Of a stretch of 64,000 nucleotides of DNA, positions 25,808-34,108 are shown piece after piece. A program made the translations under genes and the position numbers. Position 1 is the stretch's first letter. Every line of letters starts with the position of its first letter. The notes beneath the pieces were generated by a model, which was not told the origin of the DNA, did no database searches, and saw only the letters and a program-made list of their open reading frames with translations. This DNA comes from HyVt-337 sp964428895 (lineage in GTDB: Bacteria > Planctomycetota > Phycisphaerae > SM23-33), in contig CAYRZU010000008.1 of assembly GCA_964428895.1 (NCBI GenBank), positions 1 through 64,000 on the forward strand, given 5' to 3'.

Positions 25808-27998
25808 CTTTTCAAATCAGGACGGGACGACGCCCGGGCCGATCACGGTCGCGCTGGCGGGCAACCCCAACTCGGGCAAGACCACGGTCTTCAACGCCCT
25901 GACCGGCGCCCGTCAGCACGTGGGCAACTACCCCGGCGTGACGGTGGAGAAGAAGGAAGGCACGTGCCGCCACGATGGGCTTGAGATGAAGATCGTTGAC
26001 CTGCCGGGCACGTACAGCCTGACGGCCTACTCCATCGAGGAACTGGTGGCGCGGGACTTCATCATCGGGGAGGGCCCGGACGTGGTGGTCGACATCATCG
26101 ACGCCTCGAACATTGAGCGGAACCTGTACCTGGCCGTCCAGATCATGGAGTTGGGGGCGCCGCTGGTGTTGGCGTTCAACATGTCCGACGTGGCCGAGCG
26201 CCGCGGTCTGCAATTCGACCTGCCGCTGTTGGAGCAACTGCTCGGCGCGAGAATCGTGCCGATGGTGGGCAACCGGGGCATCGGCCGCGAGGAGTTGCTC
26301 GATGCGGCCGTCGAGATCGCCCAATCCGGCGTGTGCAGTCAGCCCAGCCGTATCGACTACGGCGAGGAGATCGAGGAAGAGCTAGCCACGCTGACCCAAC
26401 TGATCTGCCAATCCGATACCGCGCCGATCGGCGCGCCGAATCGCTGGGTGGCGCTAAAGCTGCTGGAAGGCGACACCGAACTTCACGAGCAGATTCACGA
26501 TCCGGCCTTGCTGGCCGCAGCCGAGCGGTCGGTCCAGCACCTGGAGAACGTCTTGGGCGACACGCCCGAGGCCCTGATTGCCGACCGCCGGTACGGCTTC
26601 ATTTCCGGGGCGTGCCAGGAAACGGTCCGCAGTACGGTCGAGAGTCGTCACAGCCGATCCGATCGCATCGACTCGGTGGTCACCAATCGCATGCTGGGGT
26701 TGCCGATCTTCGCGCTGCTGATGTTCGCGGTGTTCCAGTTGACCTTCACGCTGGGCGCCCCGCCGATGGGGTGGATCGAAGCCGGCTTTGAGTGGTTGGC
26801 CGGGACGATTAACGGGTGGTGGCCGGCCCAGTCCGACAGCCTGCTGCGGAGCCTGCTGGTCGACGGCATCATTGGCGGCGTGGGCGGGGTGGTGGTCTTC
26901 CTGCCGAACATTCTGCTGCTGTTCCTGGCGATTGCGATCTTGGAGGACAGCGGCTACATGGCGCGGGCCGCCTTCATTATGGATCGCCTGATGCACAAGA
27001 TCGGCCTGCACGGCAAGAGCTTCGTGCCGATGCTGATCGGCTTTGGCTGTTCCGTCCCGGCCATCATGGCCACCCGCACGCTGGAGAGCCGGAAGGACCG
27101 GCTGACCACCATGCTGGTCGTGCCGCTGATGAGTTGCGGGGCGCGATTGCCCATCTACATTCTGATTATCGCGGCGTTCTTTCCCGAGAAGGCCCTGTTC
27201 AGCGTGTTCGGCATGGAGGTGACTACCCACGCGATGTGGATGATGCTGATCTACGTAATCGGCATGGTGCTGGCGATCTTTTGCGCCAAGCTGCTCAAGG
27301 CCACGGTCCTGCGCGGGGAAACGCCGCCGTTCGTAATGGAACTGCCTCCCTATCGCATGCCGACGGTCAAGTCCGTTAGCGTTCACATGTGGAACCGCGG
27401 GGGGATGTACCTCAAGAAGGCCGGCACGATCATCCTGGGCATTTCGATTCTGCTCTGGGCGATGCAACAGTGGCCGGGCCTGCCGACCGACCAAGCGGGG
27501 CGGTTTGAGAACCAGCGCGCCATGATCGAGGCCCGGCCGGCCGATCACCCCGAAGCCAAGGAGTTGCTACTGGCGAACGTTGATCACGCCGAGGCCGAGG
27601 CGGCGTTGAAGCAGTCGCTGATGGGACGGGTGGGGCACGGCCTGGCGCCGGTCCTTCGGCCTTGCGGATTCGACTGGAAGATTTCGACGGCCATGATCGG
27701 CGCGTTCGCGGCTAAGGAGGTGTTCGTGGCGCAAATGGGCATTGTCTACTCGCTGGGCGAGGGCGCCGATGAGCGGTCCGAGCCCCTTCGAACCAAGCTG
27801 CAGGCCAATTACACGCCGCTGCAGGGATTCTGCATCATGTTGTTCTGCCTGATCAGCGCGCCGTGCATGGCCACCATCGCCATCACCCGGCGGGAGAGCA
27901 ACTCCTGGCGGTGGGCGCTGTTCCAACTGGGGGGGCTGACCGTGTTGGCGTGGATTCTGACCACGGCCGTCTATCAGATCGGCCGGCTGTTCGCTTAG
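25800..27998 (+). CDS. feoB: Ferrous iron transport GTPase-permease FeoB
   Basis: 732 residues. The N-terminal G domain has G1 GNPNSGKTT (21-29), G3 DLPG (67-70) and G4 NMSD (127-130). The membrane part contains the two Gate motifs typical of FeoB, including LIGFGCSVPAIMATRTLESRKDR and a later SAPCMATIAITRRE, with about eight to ten membrane segments. It imports Fe2+ across the inner membrane. An ATG nine bases earlier touches the Shine-Dalgarno GGAAGG directly, so the ATG at 25800, 9 nt from it, is preferred. It is in the feo operon behind the DtxR-like regulator. Confidence 0.97.
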   Translation: MPNFSNQDGTTPGPITVALAGNPNSGKTTVFNALTGARQHVGNYPGVTVEKKEGTCRHDGLEMKIVDLPGTYSLTAYSIEELVARDFIIGEGPDVVVDIIDASNIERNLYLAVQIMELGAPLVLAFNMSDVAERRGLQFDLPLLEQLLGARIVPMVGNRGIGREELLDAAVEIAQSGVCSQPSRIDYGEEIEEELATLTQLICQSDTAPIGAPNRWVALKLLEGDTELHEQIHDPALLAAAERSVQHLENVLGDTPEALIADRRYGFISGACQETVRSTVESRHSRSDRIDSVVTNRMLGLPIFALLMFAVFQLTFTLGAPPMGWIEAGFEWLAGTINGWWPAQSDSLLRSLLVDGIIGGVGGVVVFLPNILLLFLAIAILEDSGYMARAAFIMDRLMHKIGLHGKSFVPMLIGFGCSVPAIMATRTLESRKDRLTTMLVVPLMSCGARLPIYILIIAAFFPEKALFSVFGMEVTTHAMWMMLIYVIGMVLAIFCAKLLKATVLRGETPPFVMELPPYRMPTVKSVSVHMWNRGGMYLKKAGTIILGISILLWAMQQWPGLPTDQAGRFENQRAMIEARPADHPEAKELLLANVDHAEAEAALKQSLMGRVGHGLAPVLRPCGFDWKISTAMIGAFAAKEVFVAQMGIVYSLGEGADERSEPLRTKLQANYTPLQGFCIMLFCLISAPCMATIAITRRESNSWRWALFQLGGLTVLAWILTTAVYQIGRLFA

Positions 27999-28013
27999 GG
28001 CCGACGAGGTGTA

Positions 28014-28166
28014 ATGATGTGGGAAACCGTCATCGCGATTGCGATTGTTCTGCTGGCTGCCGCCGGCGTGGGCTACGGGCTGGTCCGCAACGCCAAAGGC
28101 AAGAGCGGCTGTGGGGGTTGTGGGGGGTGTGACGAGCCGGACAGCCGGGACGGCCCGGGGCGATAG
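28014..28166 (+). CDS. FeoB-associated Cys-rich membrane peptide
   Basis: 50 residues. One membrane helix (residues 6-24, ETVIAIAIVLLAAAGVGYGL) is followed by a basic segment and CGGCGGC, then an acidic tail. This is the layout of the small FeoB-associated cysteine-rich protein (often annotated as FeoC-like or FeoB_associated). It starts 15 nt after feoB. Two ATG codons are adjacent; GAGG lies just upstream, so either may be used. The cysteines may bind iron or an Fe-S cluster. Confidence 0.85.
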   Translation: MMWETVIAIAIVLLAAAGVGYGLVRNAKGKSGCGGCGGCDEPDSRDGPGR

Positions 28167-28273
28167 CCGAACGTCGTATTTGCCGTACTCGTTCTCCCCT
28201 TTTTGCCGAAGATCGTTCAGCCTACGCGCCGATAGATACGGTAACCACCTTACCAACCTCTAGACGAACAAGG

Positions 28274-29575
28274 ATGTTCTCAGTGCCCAAAGCTAAACAG
28301 TGGCTGGTCACATGGATGTTGCCGGCTCTGATGGTCTCGGCGGCGTTGGCCGAACCCGATCTGCCCGAGCCGCCCGCGCCCACGGGCTATCAGCCCGCGG
28401 GATTCTTCGAGCGCGAAACGCTGACGGACGGTTGGTTCGGCATCGCTGATGAGATGGCCGAGCTGGGCATCAGCATCGACGCCGGCGTTACGCAGATCTA
28501 CCAGATCGCCACGCGCGGGCCGGTCACCCATCGCCGGTCCGGCCGCTACACCGGCAGCTACGACATCGAAGGCGAGTGGGACCTGGAGACCGCGTTCGGC
28601 CTGAGCGGATCGCGGGTGTACGTCCACGTCGAGGGGGGCTGGTCGGACGGACTGAACGCCTCCTCGGTCGGGGCGATCCAGGAGGTCAACGGCGACGCGT
28701 TCGGTTACGACTCCATCGTGGTTACCGAGCTATTCTGGAAGCAGCGGTTCTTCGATGGGCGGTTGCGGTTCCGCGTCGGTAAGGTCGACCTGGGGGGCGG
28801 CTTCCAGCAGCGGTTCGCCGAGGTCGGATTCGACACCAACCGCTACGCCAACGACGAGACCAGCCACTTCCTGAACGCCGCGCTGGTCAACAACCCCACC
28901 ATTCCGTTCCCCGACTATCCCCTGGCCATGACGGTCATGGTCGAGCCGATCAAAAATGTCTGCTTGCAGGCGGCCGTCGCCGACGCCGAAGCCCACCGCA
29001 ACACCAGCGGCTTTAAGAGCGCCTTTTCCGGCAAGCCCAACTACTTCTTCATCTACGAGGCCCATTTGATGGCCCAGTTGCCCACGCCCAACGGCAAGAT
29101 GCCGGGCGGCTATCGCGTGGGCTTCTGGCACGATACGTCGGACAAAGACCGCCACGACGGTTCCCGGGAGTCCAGCAACGACTTCGGCCTCTATACCAGC
29201 ATCAACCAGATGCTATTCAAGGAAACGCCCGACGATCCGGACTGCGAGCAGGGCGCCGGCGTGTTCGGGCGCTTGGGCTTTGCCGACGGCGACGTCAACG
29301 AGATTCACACCGCCTGGTCAGCTGGCGCCCAGTACCAGGGGCTGATCCCTTCGCGCGATGACGACGTGCTGGCGTTCGGCGTGGCTCAGAGCTTTCTGGA
29401 CATGCGGGCGGGCTTCAGCAAGGACAGCGAGACGGCCTTCGAGATCTACTACAAGATCATGGCCACGCCGTGGCTGGAAATATCGCCCTCGATCCAGCAC
29501 GTGATCAACCCCGGCGGGGCCGCCAACGCCGCCGACGCGACCATCTTCGGCATCCGCATTCAGATCACGCCGTAG
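28274..29575 (+). CDS. Carbohydrate-selective porin, OprB family
   Basis: 433 residues with a signal peptide (KQWLVTWMLPALMVSAALA). The mature part has alternating beta-strand patterns and OprB-like features: GISIDAGVTQIYQ, GSYDIEGEWDLE, FWKQRFFDGRLRFRVGKVD, FLNAALVNNPTIPFPDYPLA and a C-terminal strand ATIFGIRIQITP suited to BAM recognition. It forms an outer-membrane channel. It follows the feo genes by 107 nt, so it may or may not be iron-regulated; the family usually moves sugars. Confidence 0.8.
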   Translation: MFSVPKAKQWLVTWMLPALMVSAALAEPDLPEPPAPTGYQPAGFFERETLTDGWFGIADEMAELGISIDAGVTQIYQIATRGPVTHRRSGRYTGSYDIEGEWDLETAFGLSGSRVYVHVEGGWSDGLNASSVGAIQEVNGDAFGYDSIVVTELFWKQRFFDGRLRFRVGKVDLGGGFQQRFAEVGFDTNRYANDETSHFLNAALVNNPTIPFPDYPLAMTVMVEPIKNVCLQAAVADAEAHRNTSGFKSAFSGKPNYFFIYEAHLMAQLPTPNGKMPGGYRVGFWHDTSDKDRHDGSRESSNDFGLYTSINQMLFKETPDDPDCEQGAGVFGRLGFADGDVNEIHTAWSAGAQYQGLIPSRDDDVLAFGVAQSFLDMRAGFSKDSETAFEIYYKIMATPWLEISPSIQHVINPGGAANAADATIFGIRIQITP

Positions 29576-29601
29576 GAGAGGGTGTCCCTCTTGTTCTTGC
29601 A

Positions 29602-29721
29602 GGGATGCAGGGGATACAAGGGATACAGCCTTTGAAGTAAGAAGGGAGGCGAAGAGTTCCCCCTTCCTTGTCTTCCCCTTCCCTTCCCCCTTTCTATCCC
29701 GTGCACCCCCTGAATCCCTGC
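29602..29721. repeat. Intergenic hairpin element made of 9-bp units
   Basis: Three tandem 9-mers, GGGATGCAG, GGGATACAA and GGGATACAG (29602-29628), start the element. The left arm GCAGGGATGCAGGGG (29599-29613) is matched 14 of 15 by the inverted right arm CCCCTGAATCCCTGC at 29707-29721. A pyrimidine-rich stretch lies between. It sits at the 3' ends of two convergent genes. Confidence 0.6.
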
Positions 29722-29749
29722 TATTGTTGCGGGGCCACCTCGCGGCCTC

Positions 29750-30100
29750 CTATTCGGCGTCGAGGCCGAGGTGGGCGAGGGCTTCGTCGAGGGTGTCGAC
29801 AATGGGGAACAGCACGTCCAAACGGCTGGTGCGGACGGTCTGGGCGACCTGGTCGGGCGGGTGCAGGAGGACGACCTTGGCGTCATCCCTTTGAAGTTGC
29901 TTGCGGACCGAAGCCAGCAAGCCCAATCCGGCCGACGCCATGAAGGACACATCCGTCAGTTCGATGATGGCGGGCAGGTTGCGCTTGACGGTGGCGGCGT
30001 AGAGTTCGCCGGTGATGCGCTCGACACCCATCTGCGTTAGCTGGCCCGACAGGGCTACGTGGGAGTAACGGTCGTTAAGTTGAATGACCTCGACGGCCAT
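29750..30100 (-). CDS. STAS-domain anti-sigma factor antagonist-like protein
   Basis: 116 residues forming one STAS domain: VEVIQLNDRYSHVALSGQLTQMG, then IIELTDVSFMASAGLGLLASVRKQLQRDDAKVVLLHPPDQV. The family's phosphorylatable serine fits the SAG of MASAGLGLL. Such proteins relay phosphorylation signals to anti-sigma factors. GAAAGGG precedes the ATG; TACAAT at 30129-30134 on the same strand is a good -10 about 25 nt further up. No kinase or phosphatase partner is adjacent. Confidence 0.9.
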   Translation of the reverse strand: MAVEVIQLNDRYSHVALSGQLTQMGVERITGELYAATVKRNLPAIIELTDVSFMASAGLGLLASVRKQLQRDDAKVVLLHPPDQVAQTVRTSRLDVLFPIVDTLDEALAHLGLDAE

Positions 30101-30176
30101 GGTGCGCCCTTTCGATGCTACGCGTTGCATTGTAGGGGAGGCGGCCGATGTTGGTAGCCTCGCCCGGTGGTTTTCA

Positions 30177-31013
30177 TCAGGCCCGTCGGCCCCCCCGCGT
30201 TAGTGAGCGGTCGAGCATCGGCACGAGGCCCCGGTGATAGGGCCCTTCGGCGCTGAGAACCTTGCGGACGAAGTCACGGAAGCGGCCGGCGGCGGGGGTC
30301 CATTCGGTGTGGGCGTCCATTTCGGCCAGCGCTTCGACGGGCTTGAGGCTGCGGCGGTAGGTGATCTTGAAGGCCTCTTTGATTTGGGCGCGGTCGGTGT
30401 CGTCCAGGTCGGGCGCGCGTCGCAGGCCCACACTGTTGAGCGAACCGACCTCGTTGTCGCGGATCGCGATGACGTAGGGGGGCATGTGCTGGCTGGTCGC
30501 GGCGTGGCCTTGGAACATCACGCGTTCGCCCACCCAGCAGAACTGGTGGATCATAGCCTGTCCGGCCAGCACACAGCCGCGTTCGACGAGGGTGTGCCCG
30601 GCCAGCAACACCGCGTTGGCCAGGATGACGTCGTCGCCGATGGCGGCGTTGTGTCCGGCGTGGGAGTTGGCCATCCACATGGTGCGGCTGCCGACGGTGG
30701 TGGCCAGGCCCTCCCCGGTGGCGCGGGAGATGGTCACGCCCTCGCGGAAGATGTTCTTGTCGCCGATGCGGAGGTAGGTAACCTGGTTGGGGTCGAACTT
30801 GTAGTCCTGCGGTTCGCCGCCCAAGACCACGAAGCTGTCAACGAAGTTGCCCTCGCCCAGCGTGGTGTAGCGGCGGATGACCGTATGGGGTCGCAGGACC
30901 GTTCCGGCCCCGATTACGGTGTCGGCTTCGACGACGGCAAACGCGCCGATCTCCACGTCGTCGGCGAGCTGGGCCGACGGGTCGACGATGGCGGTCGGAT
31001 GAATGTTCGACAT
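30177..31013 (-). CDS. lpxA: Acyl-ACP--UDP-N-acetylglucosamine O-acyltransferase
   Basis: 278 residues, normal for LpxA. The left-handed beta-helix hexapeptide repeats begin IHPTAIVDPSAQLADDVEIGAFAVVEADTVIGAGTVLRPHTVI. The catalytic region is NSHAGHNAAIGDDVILANAVLLAGH with the active-site histidine, followed by HQFCWVGERVMFQGHAATSQHMPPYV, and a helical C-terminus. It catalyses the first step of lipid A synthesis. AAGGAG lies 8-9 nt upstream of the ATG. Together with the lpxL-like gene at 48830 it shows that this organism makes lipid A. Confidence 0.93.
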   Translation of the reverse strand: MSNIHPTAIVDPSAQLADDVEIGAFAVVEADTVIGAGTVLRPHTVIRRYTTLGEGNFVDSFVVLGGEPQDYKFDPNQVTYLRIGDKNIFREGVTISRATGEGLATTVGSRTMWMANSHAGHNAAIGDDVILANAVLLAGHTLVERGCVLAGQAMIHQFCWVGERVMFQGHAATSQHMPPYVIAIRDNEVGSLNSVGLRRAPDLDDTDRAQIKEAFKITYRRSLKPVEALAEMDAHTEWTPAAGRFRDFVRKVLSAEGPYHRGLVPMLDRSLTRGGRRA

Positions 31014-31134
31014 CGGGCGTCTCCTTGACAGCGCAACAGGATAGCCGCTGGTTGGGCGTTTGCAAGCGGCGGGGAGAGTTGCGGGCGGGCGAACGGGCCG
31101 GTATTCTCACCGGCTTGTTATCGAGGAGGCAGCC

Positions 31135-32187
31135 GTGGATGGTTCCATTCAACGCGTGCGGGCCGTGCTAGCGGGCGACATGCCCGACCGGGCGCCCCTG
31201 TTCGACCTGCTCCGCAACGACGCGGTGATCGGCCACTTCACCGGCGAAGCCGTGACGGTGGCCAACGCGCCCGATGTGGTCCACACCGCCTACGCGCCGG
31301 CCATCGACGCGACTCGCTCGGTCCGCCTGCCGGACAACGAAGAAACCGTTACTCTCCCCGACGGCCGCACCCAGCGCCTCTACCGCTGGACGGCCTGGAC
31401 CGAGCACGTCCGCTACGAAAGCTCCGCCGCCTACGCGGCCGCCAAGACGGACTGGATCGACGCCTACGATGCGGCCTGGACCGAGGACGACCAGCAGAGC
31501 GTCGACGACTACCTCGCCGATGCGCGGCGGATGCAGGCCAAGCTCGGGGAGTGCTTCTGGATGCCGGGCGGCGGCGCGCCGGGCTTCATGGGTATCATGG
31601 GCGAGGTGGGGCTGGAGGCGTTCAGCTACTACTTCATCGATTGCCCCGACATCATCAGCCAGCAGTTGGAAGTCTACACGGCCCGGACCGTCGACTGGAT
31701 TAGCCACTATCCCGACGACCACGGCATCGAGGCGGTCATGGCCGGCGACGACATCTGCTACCACTCCGGTCCGTTCCTTTCACCGGCGTGGTTCGACGAG
31801 CACTACCTGCCGCGGCTGGCCCGAATCATGGACGCCTACCACGAAAAAGGCATCACCGTGATGTTCCACACCGACGGCAACGCCATGCCGCTGCTATCGG
31901 GCTTGGTCGATGCGGGCATCGACGGCCTGAATCCCATCGAGGTGGTCGCGGGGATGGACATCGCAGAAATCCACCGCCGCCATCCGGACCTCTTCATGGT
32001 GGGCGGGATTGACGTGTCGTACCTGCTGCCGTTCGGCACGCCGGCCCAGGTGGCGGACGCGACCGTCAAAGCCATCGACAACGCCGAAGGTCGTATCATG
32101 ATCGGCTCGTCGACTGAACTGCAGAACGGCGTACCGCTGGACAACTTCCTGGCCATGCGACAGGCCGTGCTGGATAACCCGTATTGA
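31135..32187 (+). CDS. UroD/MtaA-superfamily protein in a glycosidase operon
   Basis: 350 residues from a GTG with GAGGAGG 5 nt upstream. Superfamily signatures: MDGSIQRVRAVLAGDMPDRAPLFDLLRND at the start, the central GGGAPGFMGIMGEVGLEAFSYYF, then VMFHTDGNAMPLLSGLVDAGIDGLNPIE and a C-terminal IMIGSSTELQNGVPLDN. The zinc-type HxC of methyltransferases reads HTD here, so a cysteine ligand is missing. True HemE arginine motifs are absent. It is tightly followed by GH20 and GH95-like genes on the same strand, which suggests a role in using a modified glycan, perhaps one with methyl groups; that is inference. Confidence 0.75.
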   Translation: MDGSIQRVRAVLAGDMPDRAPLFDLLRNDAVIGHFTGEAVTVANAPDVVHTAYAPAIDATRSVRLPDNEETVTLPDGRTQRLYRWTAWTEHVRYESSAAYAAAKTDWIDAYDAAWTEDDQQSVDDYLADARRMQAKLGECFWMPGGGAPGFMGIMGEVGLEAFSYYFIDCPDIISQQLEVYTARTVDWISHYPDDHGIEAVMAGDDICYHSGPFLSPAWFDEHYLPRLARIMDAYHEKGITVMFHTDGNAMPLLSGLVDAGIDGLNPIEVVAGMDIAEIHRRHPDLFMVGGIDVSYLLPFGTPAQVADATVKAIDNAEGRIMIGSSTELQNGVPLDNFLAMRQAVLDNPY

Positions 32188-32219
32188 TGGCTGTGTCATT
32201 TGGGCCTATGGAGACAATC

Positions 32220-34088
32220 ATGCTCGACTTCATCCCTCAACCGAAGACCGTCACTGAATCGGCCGGCCAGTACACCGCGCCGCCGACGATGACGGTGGGT
32301 GTGTGCGACTGGCGGTTTCGTCCGGCGGCGGAGGAGTTGCTGAAGTTGCTGGGCGCCCGCGGCCAAGTGACGATCATCGGCAGCGGCCCGGCCGACGACG
32401 CGACGATTCAGCTGGACGCCGAGCTCCAACCGGAAGGCTATCGACTGACGGTCCATGAAGATGGGATCGCGCTGGAGGCCCACGACGTTCTCGCCGCGGC
32501 GCACGGCCTGCGGACCTTGGCGCAGATCGTTCCGCAGTCGTCGGCCGGAAAGCTGCCGTGCGTGGCGATTAACGATTGGCCCGATTTTCCCAACCGGGGC
32601 GTCTACTACGACATCGCTCGCGGGCGCGTGCCCACGCTGGAGAGCTTCAAGAAGCAGATCGACCTGCTGGCCGCCGCCAAGATCAACCACCTGCAGTACT
32701 ACATCGAGCACACCTTCCGGTTCCGGCGGCATCCGGACATCGGCAAGGACGCCGACCCCCTCACGGCCGACGATATCCTGGAACTGGACGCCTACGCCCG
32801 CCAGCGCCACGTGGAACTCGTGCCGAGCCTATCGAGTTTCGGCCATTTGCACCCCGTGCTGAGCTTGCCCAAGTACCAGCACCTGGCCGAGTGCGGGGCC
32901 GAGGGCAACTACTGGTCGTTGGCGCCGGTACTCGAGGAGAGCTATCAGTTCGTCAAGGACCTGTTCGATGAGTTCCTGCCGTGCTTTTCGTCGAACCAGT
33001 TCAACATGTGCTGCGATGAGGTCTTCGACCTGGGCAACGGTCAGAGCGCGGCCTTGGCGGCCGAGATCGGCAAAGGGCCGCTGTACCTGCGACACATCAA
33101 GCGCTGTCGGGACCTGGCGGCCGCCCACGGCAAGCGGGTGATGATGTGGGGCGACATCGTTCGGGAGTATCCCGAGCTCGTGCCGGAGATCCCCAAGGAC
33201 ATCATCATGCTCGACTGGGGCTACGACTACGACGTGGATTTCGACCGCGTGAAGGATTTTTGCGGTACGGGATTGGACACCTACGTCTGTCCGTCGGTCA
33301 ATGGCTACGGCTGCCTGTTCCCGCGGATGTGGGAGTCGGCCGTCAACATCGCCGGCTGGGCCCGGGCCGGCCACCGCCACGGCGCCATCGGCGTGCTCAA
33401 CACCGACTGGGGCGACGGCGGACACTTTAACTTCACCGAGTGCGCGTATCCGGGGTACCTGTACTCGGCCGAGCGGTCGTGGAATGTCGATCCCGAGCCC
33501 GGCAAGAAAGGTTTCTGGCAGTGGCTTGGCAAGCTGTTCGGTAAAGCCGAGCCCGACGGTTTCTGGCGGCGGTTCTGCAAGCTGGTCCTGAACATTGAAT
33601 CCAAGGAGTTCCTGGACGCCTTTCTGGAGCTGGGCGACTTGGCACAGCCGGGCTTCTGGTGTTGGATGTTGCTGCGGGTCGATCCGGGTGATCCGATGTT
33701 CGACTTCCACAAGGCCGTCACCAAGTGGGGGCGCAACGGCAAGATCGTTCCGAAGAACCGGGCGGTGACGGCCGCCGACGGCAAGCGCAGCGCGCCGCGG
33801 TTCAGGCGGATCAGCCGCGTCTTCGCCCAGTACGCGGCCATGCCCGAGACGGACCCTCACCAACTACTGGACTACTGGGTCTATTCGGTCGATACCCTAG
33901 CCGTCGCGGCCGACAAGCTGGCCATGTTCGGCCACGGCGGCGAGGATACGCCCGCCAAGCGCGCCGCCCTCAAGGCCGATTACGCCAAGCTGATGGAGCG
34001 GTTCGAGGCCCTGTGGATGGCCCGCAACCGCCGCAGCGAAATCCGCATCACGCTGGGCGCCATGCGAGACCGCATGAACGCGCTGTAG
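32220..34088 (+). CDS. GH20 beta-N-acetylhexosaminidase-like protein
   Basis: 622 residues. The N-terminal GH20b-type domain (1-115) is followed by the catalytic barrel starting NDWPDFPNRGVYYDIARGRVPTL. The catalytic pair appears as D266-E267 in NMCCDEVFD, matching the D-E of GH20 that acts through substrate-assisted cleavage. WGY and WGD aromatic motifs line the later barrel. There is no signal peptide, so it would act in the cytoplasm on imported oligosaccharides. The start is chosen for GGAGA 6 nt upstream; an earlier ATG overlaps the preceding stop codon. It is in a row with the UroD-like gene and the GH95-like gene. Confidence 0.85.
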   Translation: MLDFIPQPKTVTESAGQYTAPPTMTVGVCDWRFRPAAEELLKLLGARGQVTIIGSGPADDATIQLDAELQPEGYRLTVHEDGIALEAHDVLAAAHGLRTLAQIVPQSSAGKLPCVAINDWPDFPNRGVYYDIARGRVPTLESFKKQIDLLAAAKINHLQYYIEHTFRFRRHPDIGKDADPLTADDILELDAYARQRHVELVPSLSSFGHLHPVLSLPKYQHLAECGAEGNYWSLAPVLEESYQFVKDLFDEFLPCFSSNQFNMCCDEVFDLGNGQSAALAAEIGKGPLYLRHIKRCRDLAAAHGKRVMMWGDIVREYPELVPEIPKDIIMLDWGYDYDVDFDRVKDFCGTGLDTYVCPSVNGYGCLFPRMWESAVNIAGWARAGHRHGAIGVLNTDWGDGGHFNFTECAYPGYLYSAERSWNVDPEPGKKGFWQWLGKLFGKAEPDGFWRRFCKLVLNIESKEFLDAFLELGDLAQPGFWCWMLLRVDPGDPMFDFHKAVTKWGRNGKIVPKNRAVTAADGKRSAPRFRRISRVFAQYAAMPETDPHQLLDYWVYSVDTLAVAADKLAMFGHGGEDTPAKRAALKADYAKLMERFEALWMARNRRSEIRITLGAMRDRMNAL

Positions 34089-34108
34089 CCGCAGACGAAG
34101 GACGTTCC

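Noticed and set aside
31135..32187. UroD-like proteins as HemE of heme synthesis
   Set aside because: None of the three has the N-terminal arginine motif of HemE, and no other heme genes are nearby.
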